Of a DNA stretch of 35,849 nt, positions 31,583 through 35,849 are shown piece by piece. The notes under the pieces were generated by a model, which was given only the letters and a program-made list of their open reading frames with translations, made no database searches and was not told where the DNA came from. This DNA comes from an uncultured Gammaproteobacteria bacterium (GTDB lineage: Bacteria > Pseudomonadota > Gammaproteobacteria > Xanthomonadales > Xanthomonadaceae), in contig CAMPGW010000021.1 of the NCBI GenBank assembly GCA_946885735.1, positions 1 to 35,849 on the forward strand. The letters are read 5' to 3'. Within the stretch, counting starts at the first letter, position 1, and every line of letters begins with the position of its first letter. The translations under genes and the position numbers were made by a program.

Positions 31583-31928
31583 CGAAAGGCGAGATAACGT
31601 CATGATTTCCCTCGTTCGTCGGCCGAAAGCCTGCGAAAGGGGGTTCCCGAAAGGCCGCTACCACACCCCTTGGGGGTGACCATGTTAGCCGGTCCCGAAG
31701 GCGGGCGGTGGATCGCCGCGCGCCACGGCGCGTGCCAGACCGGAGGACGCCAGGCGTGCTCCGGGCCCCTTAAACGAACAAACAATCAAGCGCTCCCGTG
31801 GGTGGCAAAACCCCGGTTTTCGTAGCGCTGGAAGTTCCTGCCAAGCCTGAATGCGCCTGCGCTTCAGGTGGACACATCGGGCGCGGACCCCCGGCGTTCC
31901 TCGCGGTTGAGCGCGTGAGGAATCCAGC
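31563..31928 (+). promoter_or_regulatory. Long structured rne leader / rluC-rne gap
   Basis: This 366-nt gene-free stretch separates the divergent rluC and rne starts. It holds several inverted repeats. CACCCC/GGGGTG with a 3-nt loop lies at 31664-31678. An AGCGCT/AGCGCT outer stem encloses AAAAC/GTTTT at 31789-31829. CCTGAA-GCG/CGC-TTCAGG, with one bulged T, lies at 31846-31868. An unpaired A-rich stretch (TTAAACGAACAAACAATCAA, from 31770) lies between. The rne ATG has GAGGA as ribosome-binding site. In enterobacteria the rne leader is folded and cleaved by RNase E itself for autoregulation. Similar length and layout here suggest the same, but no primary-sequence match was recognised. Confidence 0.5.
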
Positions 31929-34886
31929 ATGAAGCGTATGTTGATCAATGCCACGCAGGCCGAAGAACTGCGCGTGGCGATCGTCGATGGCCAGTCCCTG
32001 TACGACATCGACATCGAGCAGCCCTCGAAAGAGCAGAAGAAGTCCAACATCTACAAGGGCCGCATCGTCCGGCTCGAACCCTCCCTTGAAGCGGCCTTCG
32101 TGGACTATGGCGCCGAGCGCCATGGCTTCCTCCCGCTGAAGGAAATCTCCCGCGACTACTTCGTTCCCGGCGTCGATCCGAACAAGGCCGGCATGAAGGA
32201 GATCCTGCGCGAAGGCCAGGAAGTGGTCGTGCAGGTGGACAAGGAAGAGCGTGGCAACAAGGGCGCCGCCCTCACCACCTTCATCTCGCTCGCCGGCCGC
32301 TACATGGTGCTGATGCCGAACTCCCCGACCGCCGGCGGCGTCTCGCGCCGGATCGAGGGCGACGACCGCCAGGCCCTGAAGGAAGCGATGGACGCGCTGG
32401 CCATCCCCGACGACATGGGCGTGATCATCCGCACCGCCGGCGTCGGCCGCGACGCCGAAGAACTGCAGTGGGACCTGGACTACCTGCTGCAGGTCTGGCG
32501 CTCGATCACCGACGCCGCCCTGTCGCGCCCGGCCAGCTTCCTGATCTACCAGGAATCGCGGCTGATCATCCGCGCCCTGCGTGACTACCTGCGCGCCGAC
32601 GTCGGCGAGATCCTGGTGGACACCGAGCTCATGTACGAGCAGGCCCGCGACTTCATGCAGTCGGTGATGCCGCAGAACCTGCGCAAGCTCAAGCACTACA
32701 CCGACGACATCCCGCTGTTCAACCGTTTCCAGATCGAGTCGCAGATCGAGAACGCGTACGAGCGGCAGATCCGCCTGCCCTCCGGCGGCTCGATCGTGGT
32801 GGACCAGACCGAGGCGCTGACCGCCATCGACGTCAACTCCTCGCGCGCCACCAAGGGCAGCGACATCGAGGAGACCGCGTTCAACACCAACCTGGAAGCG
32901 GCCGACGAAGTCGCCCGCCAGATGCGCCTGCGCGACCTCGGCGGCCTGGTGGTCATCGACTTCATCGACATGGGTTCGGGCAAGCACCAGCGCGCCGTCG
33001 AGGACCGCCTGCAGCACGCGTTGCGGCAGGACCGGGCCCGCGTGCAGATCGGCAAGATCTCGCGCTTCGGCCTGCTGGAACTCTCGCGCCAGCGGCTGCG
33101 GCCGAGCCTGGGCGAATCCAGCCAGATCGTCTGCCCGCGCTGCGAGGGCCACGGCCGCATGCGCAGCGTCGAGTCGCTGTCGCTGTCGATCGTGCGCCTC
33201 GCCGAGGAGCACGCGATGAAGGACAACACCGCGCAGGTGCTGGTGCAGGCGCCGCCGGAAATCGCCAACTACCTGCTCAACGAGAAGCGCCGCGCCCTGC
33301 TCGAGATCGAGACCCGCCACGAGGCGCCGATCATCGTGGTGGCCGACGACCAGCTGGAGTCGCCGCACTTCAACGTCAGCCGCCTGCGCGAAGGCGACGC
33401 CGCCGAGGAAACCGCGAAGCCGAGCTACCACCGCACCACGCCGCGCAAGCTGGCGGTGCATGCGCTGACCAAGGCGCAGCTCAACGTGCCGGCGCTGCCG
33501 GCGGTGACGCACGTCGCCCCCTCGCAGCCCGCGCCGGTGCGCGAGCCGCGCGAGGAGCCGGCCGAAATCGTCGCTCCCGCGCCGGTTGTCGCGGCTGCCA
33601 AGCCCGCGGCCAGCGGCGGACTGATGGGTTGGCTGCGTTCCATCTTCGGCGGCGCCGAGCAGGCGCCCGCGCCGACCGCCCGCGAGCGCGAACGCGGTCG
33701 TGACCGCGACCGCGATTCCCGCGGCGAGCGAAGCGATCGCGGCGAGCGTGGCGAGCGTGGCCGCGGCCAGGACGGACGCCGCGGTCGCGGCGGCCAGGGC
33801 CAGTCGCCCCGCCAGGGCGCCGGCGCCGGACGCCAGGGCCAGGCGGCGCAGCCGGGCAAGCCATCGGGACCGCGTGCGGAAGGCCAGGCCAAGCCGCAAG
33901 GCCCGCGCAACGAGCGCGCCGAACGCCAGGAACGGCCGGAACGCAGCGAGGAGCAGAAGGCCGCCGACGAGGCGCGCAAGCTCGAGCAGCAGCGCAAGGA
34001 GGCCGAGCGCCGCGAGGCGCAGCGCCAGGAGAACCTCCGCCGCGAGGCCGAGCGCCGCGCCGCCCGCGAGGCGCGCATCGCCGCCCAGGCCGATGGGACG
34101 AGCAGTGGAGCGCCGGTTGCCGATGATGGATCCGCGACGACGAACGCGCCGGGCACCGAGTCCGTCGAAGGCGGTCCGGTGGTGCTGACGGCGGAAGCCG
34201 CTGGCGAGCCGCAGGCCGAAGGCGCACGCCGCCGTCGTGGCCGCCGCGGTGGTCGTCGGCGTCGCCGCCAGGATGGCGGCGCAGCAGCAGGCGCGGAAGC
34301 CTCCGCCGACGCGCAGGGCGAGATGGATTTCGACGACGAGGACGGCGAAGCGTCGGTGAATGGCGAGTCGAACCAGGAGCCTTCGCAGGCCTCGTCGACC
34401 CCGCAGGCAACCGTCACCTCGGCCGAGTCCGATTTCGATGACCTGCCCGCCGAGTCCCCCGCCCCGATGCCGGTGCGCCCGACCGCCGAGCCGGTGGCAA
34501 CCGCCCCCGTCGTCGCCGCCGCGGAATCCGTGCAGGACATTCCGCACGCGGCGCCGCGGACTGTCGAAGCTTCCCCGGAGGCCGCGGCAGAAGCGCGGCC
34601 GGTTGCACCGGTGGTGCGCGTCGCGGAACAGGCTCCGGTGCTGAGCACGCCCTTGGTCAGCGCCCACGCGGTGATGCCGGCCGTGCAGTCGACGATGGCG
34701 GCCCCGGTCGCGTCGGTGCACATCGAGCCGATCGCGCCGCAGGGCCATGTGCCCGAGCCGGAGCCGATGCCCACCTTCGACATCCCGGGGCCCGAGCCCG
34801 AAGCCGAGCCGGAGACGCTTTCGCCGAGCCTGGTCGCCCTCGATCAGGAGCCGGAAGAGCCGCCGCGTAATCCGCCCGTCGCCTGA
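31929..34886 (+). CDS. rne: Ribonuclease E
   Basis: RNase E is the main endonuclease for mRNA decay and for rRNA and tRNA maturation. This 985-residue protein has an S1 domain (about 37-120: [20 protein letters not shown]) and the catalytic DNase-I-like core. D301 lies in [13 protein letters not shown] and D347 in [11 protein letters not shown] (D303 and D346 in E. coli). The Zn-link CPRCEGHG has C402/C405. The C-terminal half is a low-complexity scaffold. It includes an amphipathic [16 protein letters not shown] at 563-578, matching the position of the E. coli membrane-targeting segment A. An Arg/Glu/Asp-rich region and a poly-Arg patch near 767-781 resemble RNA-binding AR2. A Pro/Glu-rich tail ends the protein. 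It is transcribed alone. Confidence 0.96.
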   Translation: MKRMLINATQAEELRVAIVDGQSLYDIDIEQPSKEQKKSNIYKGRIVRLEPSLEAAFVDYGAERHGFLPLKEISRDYFVPGVDPNKAGMKEILREGQEVVVQVDKEERGNKGAALTTFISLAGRYMVLMPNSPTAGGVSRRIEGDDRQALKEAMDALAIPDDMGVIIRTAGVGRDAEELQWDLDYLLQVWRSITDAALSRPASFLIYQESRLIIRALRDYLRADVGEILVDTELMYEQARDFMQSVMPQNLRKLKHYTDDIPLFNRFQIESQIENAYERQIRLPSGGSIVVDQTEALTAIDVNSSRATKGSDIEETAFNTNLEAADEVARQMRLRDLGGLVVIDFIDMGSGKHQRAVEDRLQHALRQDRARVQIGKISRFGLLELSRQRLRPSLGESSQIVCPRCEGHGRMRSVESLSLSIVRLAEEHAMKDNTAQVLVQAPPEIANYLLNEKRRALLEIETRHEAPIIVVADDQLESPHFNVSRLREGDAAEETAKPSYHRTTPRKLAVHALTKAQLNVPALPAVTHVAPSQPAPVREPREEPAEIVAPAPVVAAAKPAASGGLMGWLRSIFGGAEQAPAPTARERERGRDRDRDSRGERSDRGERGERGRGQDGRRGRGGQGQSPRQGAGAGRQGQAAQPGKPSGPRAEGQAKPQGPRNERAERQERPERSEEQKAADEARKLEQQRKEAERREAQRQENLRREAERRAAREARIAAQADGTSSGAPVADDGSATTNAPGTESVEGGPVVLTAEAAGEPQAEGARRRRGRRGGRRRRRQDGGAAAGAEASADAQGEMDFDDEDGEASVNGESNQEPSQASSTPQATVTSAESDFDDLPAESPAPMPVRPTAEPVATAPVVAAAESVQDIPHAAPRTVEASPEAAAEARPVAPVVRVAEQAPVLSTPLVSAHAVMPAVQSTMAAPVASVHIEPIAPQGHVPEPEPMPTFDIPGPEPEAEPETLSPSLVALDQEPEEPPRNPPVA

Positions 34887-34906
34887 CGGCGTCGCGCACG
34901 CATCAT

Positions 34907-34940
34907 GAACGGGGCAGCTTCGGCTGCCCCGTTCCGTTTC
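34907..34940. terminator. Strong UUCG-loop hairpin between rne and the response regulator
   Basis: GAACGGGGCAGC and GCTGCCCCGTTC form a perfect 12-bp stem closed by a TTCG tetraloop, 20 nt after the rne stop and 7 nt before the end of the convergent gene. On the plus strand it is followed by CGTTTC, a short T run. It probably terminates rne, and may serve both directions. Confidence 0.75.
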
Positions 34941-34947
34941 CGAGCCT

Positions 34948-35586
34948 TCAGGCCGCCAGGTCCGGCGGCGTCAATCCATGCTGGGCCGCCATCCGCGCCA
35001 GCGCGATCGTGTCGCGAATGCCGAGCTTCTCGAACAGCCGGTATTTGTGCGTGGCGACCGTCTTGCCGCTCAGGCTCAGTCGGCGCGCGATGTCCTCGGC
35101 CCGCATGCCCTGGCAGAACATCAGCGAGATCTCCATCTCCCTGCGCGACAGGGCATCGAAGGGGGAGCGCTGGTTGCCGCACAGCGCAAGCTTCTGCGCA
35201 ATGTCGGTGCCGAGGTAGCGACGGCCGCGCGCAGCCTCGCGGATGGCGCGGACGAGTTCCGCGGCATCGCAGGCCTTGCCCAGGTAGGCATGCGCGCCCG
35301 CATCCATCAGGCGTTGCGGCATCGGACCGTCCATCTGCACCGATACCACCACCACGCGGGGCCCGACCTGCCCTTTCACGAGTCGCTCGGTGACGTCCAT
35401 GCCGCTGATGCCGGGCAGGTGCAGATCGCACACGACGATGTCCGGCTTGAGCTTGCGAATGGCCGGCAAGCCCTCCTCGCCCGTGGCCGCCTCGCCGACG
35501 ACTTCGATGTCGACGTGGTCGGCAAGGATGAGCCGGTAGCCGGTCCTGACCAGCGCGTGGTCGTCAAGCAGAAAAACTCGGATCAT
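34948..35586 (-). CDS. LuxR-type response regulator, GacA/UvrY-like
   Basis: This is a 212-residue two-component regulator. The receiver domain has LLDDHALVRTGYRLIL, the phospho-acceptor D54 in VVCDLHLPGISG and K104 in YLGKACD. The C-terminal LuxR helix-turn-helix starts at SPFDALSRREMEISLM and includes LSLSGKTVATHKYRLFEKLGI. The SPFxxLSxRExxI and KTVxxxxYRxFxKL wording and the RYLGTDIAQKLAL linker closely follow GacA/UvrY, which activates small RNAs that titrate CsrA/RsmA. The switch position reads S82 where Thr is usual. The start is an ATG with GGGGAA upstream; a TTG ten codons earlier is less likely. No sensor kinase is adjacent. Regulation of motility, exoproducts or biofilm would be typical. 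Confidence 0.88.
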   Translation of the reverse strand: MIRVFLLDDHALVRTGYRLILADHVDIEVVGEAATGEEGLPAIRKLKPDIVVCDLHLPGISGMDVTERLVKGQVGPRVVVVSVQMDGPMPQRLMDAGAHAYLGKACDAAELVRAIREAARGRRYLGTDIAQKLALCGNQRSPFDALSRREMEISLMFCQGMRAEDIARRLSLSGKTVATHKYRLFEKLGIRDTIALARMAAQHGLTPPDLAA

Positions 35587-35831
35587 GTGTTCCCCTTTCC
35601 CCTGTAAGTGCGTCAAGTCACGCTAAATCCGATGTAGCGAATCGCCCCATCGGTGGTCCCCTTGCCAAAGTGTACGAAGATTCCTAGCCGGAACGGCCTC
35701 GCGATACACTGCGCGGGAGATATTTTTCATCGAAAATTGCCCGTAACCGATTACATTTGCGGCCTGCGCCCCGAAGGGACGGAGGGCGGGATGGCCGGAG
35801 TAAAACCGGCGTCACGCGGTTGCGGAACAAC

Positions 35832-35849
35832 GGAGAGATGGCCGAGCGG
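35832..35849 (+). tRNA. tRNA-Ser, first 18 nt (cut by window edge)
   Basis: GGAGAGATGGCCGAGCGG is the start of a class II tRNA: acceptor GGAGAGA, TG at positions 8-9, and D-stem/loop GCCGAGCGG. This beginning is typical of tRNA-Ser; tRNA-Leu genes begin differently. The anticodon is beyond the edge, so the isoacceptor is unknown. The 245 nt between it and the response-regulator start hold an A/T-rich patch near 35720-35757 but no promoter I can support. Confidence 0.8.

Noticed and set aside
34227..34275. Arg-codon run in rne as a possible assembly artefact or frameshift
   Set aside because: The frame stays open, and RNase E scaffolds normally contain arginine-rich RNA-binding patches at about this position.
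31770..34748. Open frame of about 990 codons antisense to rne
   Set aside because: RNase E is unmistakable on the plus strand; the antisense frame is repetitive Leu/Ala/Arg sequence without domains.
35587..35831. Promoter for the edge tRNA in the A/T-rich patch
   Set aside because: TACATT and TATTTT elements occur but none has a fitting -35 or a sensible distance to the tRNA start.

Overview
The window is GC-rich, gene-dense and fully bacterial, with 30 protein-coding genes (one cut by the left edge) and a tRNA cut by the right edge. Gene content and order point to a gammaproteobacterium of the Xanthomonadales/Lysobacterales type. The evidence is: the serC-pheA-hisC-aroA-cmk-rpsA order; an AroA with the xanthomonad-like SAQVK and RPMGR motifs; the divergent rluC/rne pair; a GacA/UvrY-type regulator; a zinc-free bL36; and agmatine deiminase with N-carbamoylputrescine amidase. 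No phage, insertion sequence, CRISPR array or integrase was seen. This assignment is by recalled family resemblance, not by a database search.

Region 1 (1-6013, minus strand) is a compact amino-acid and housekeeping operon read serC, pheA, hisC, aroA, cmk, rpsA. Several junctions overlap or nearly abut. Region 2 (6088-10191, minus) is a two-gene signalling unit: a membrane-anchored double-FHA protein followed 15 nt later by a five-PAS GGDEF-EAL protein for cyclic-di-GMP turnover.

Region 3 (10310-16331) looks like a storage-lipid neighbourhood. It has a small polyhydroxyalkanoate (PHA) system protein, a protein I place tentatively in the 'FFLEE motif' group, a phasin with a histone-like Lys/Ala/Pro tail, and a membrane-anchored Mrr-like nuclease. 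These are followed by a 662-residue alcohol-forming fatty acyl-CoA reductase. That reductase is divergent from an acyl-CoA-binding protein and a PhaD-like TetR regulator. An 18-bp imperfect palindrome lies in the shared upstream region and is a good candidate operator. No PHA synthase or wax ester synthase is present in the window.

Region 4 (16363-20177, plus) starts with rpmJ, which has a good sigma-70 promoter and a terminator. A tightly overlapped four-gene run follows: a small secreted protein, aguA, aguB and a TraB-family membrane protein. AguA and AguB together convert agmatine to putrescine. Region 5 (20184-27756, minus) encodes a lipoprotein membrane-fusion protein and two different RND permeases. 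Only one permease keeps the full set of proton-relay residues, which suggests an asymmetric, MdtBC-like pump.

Region 6 (27896-31562) holds two monohaem c-type cytochromes, a TonB-like proline-rich protein of unknown function, nfuA (Fe-S carrier), a pterin carbinolamine dehydratase and rluC. Region 7 (31553-35849) has a roughly 366-nt structured leader, RNase E, a strong hairpin shared with the convergent response-regulator gene, and the first 18 nt of a probable tRNA-Ser. The long rne leader is the only gene-free stretch over 300 nt.
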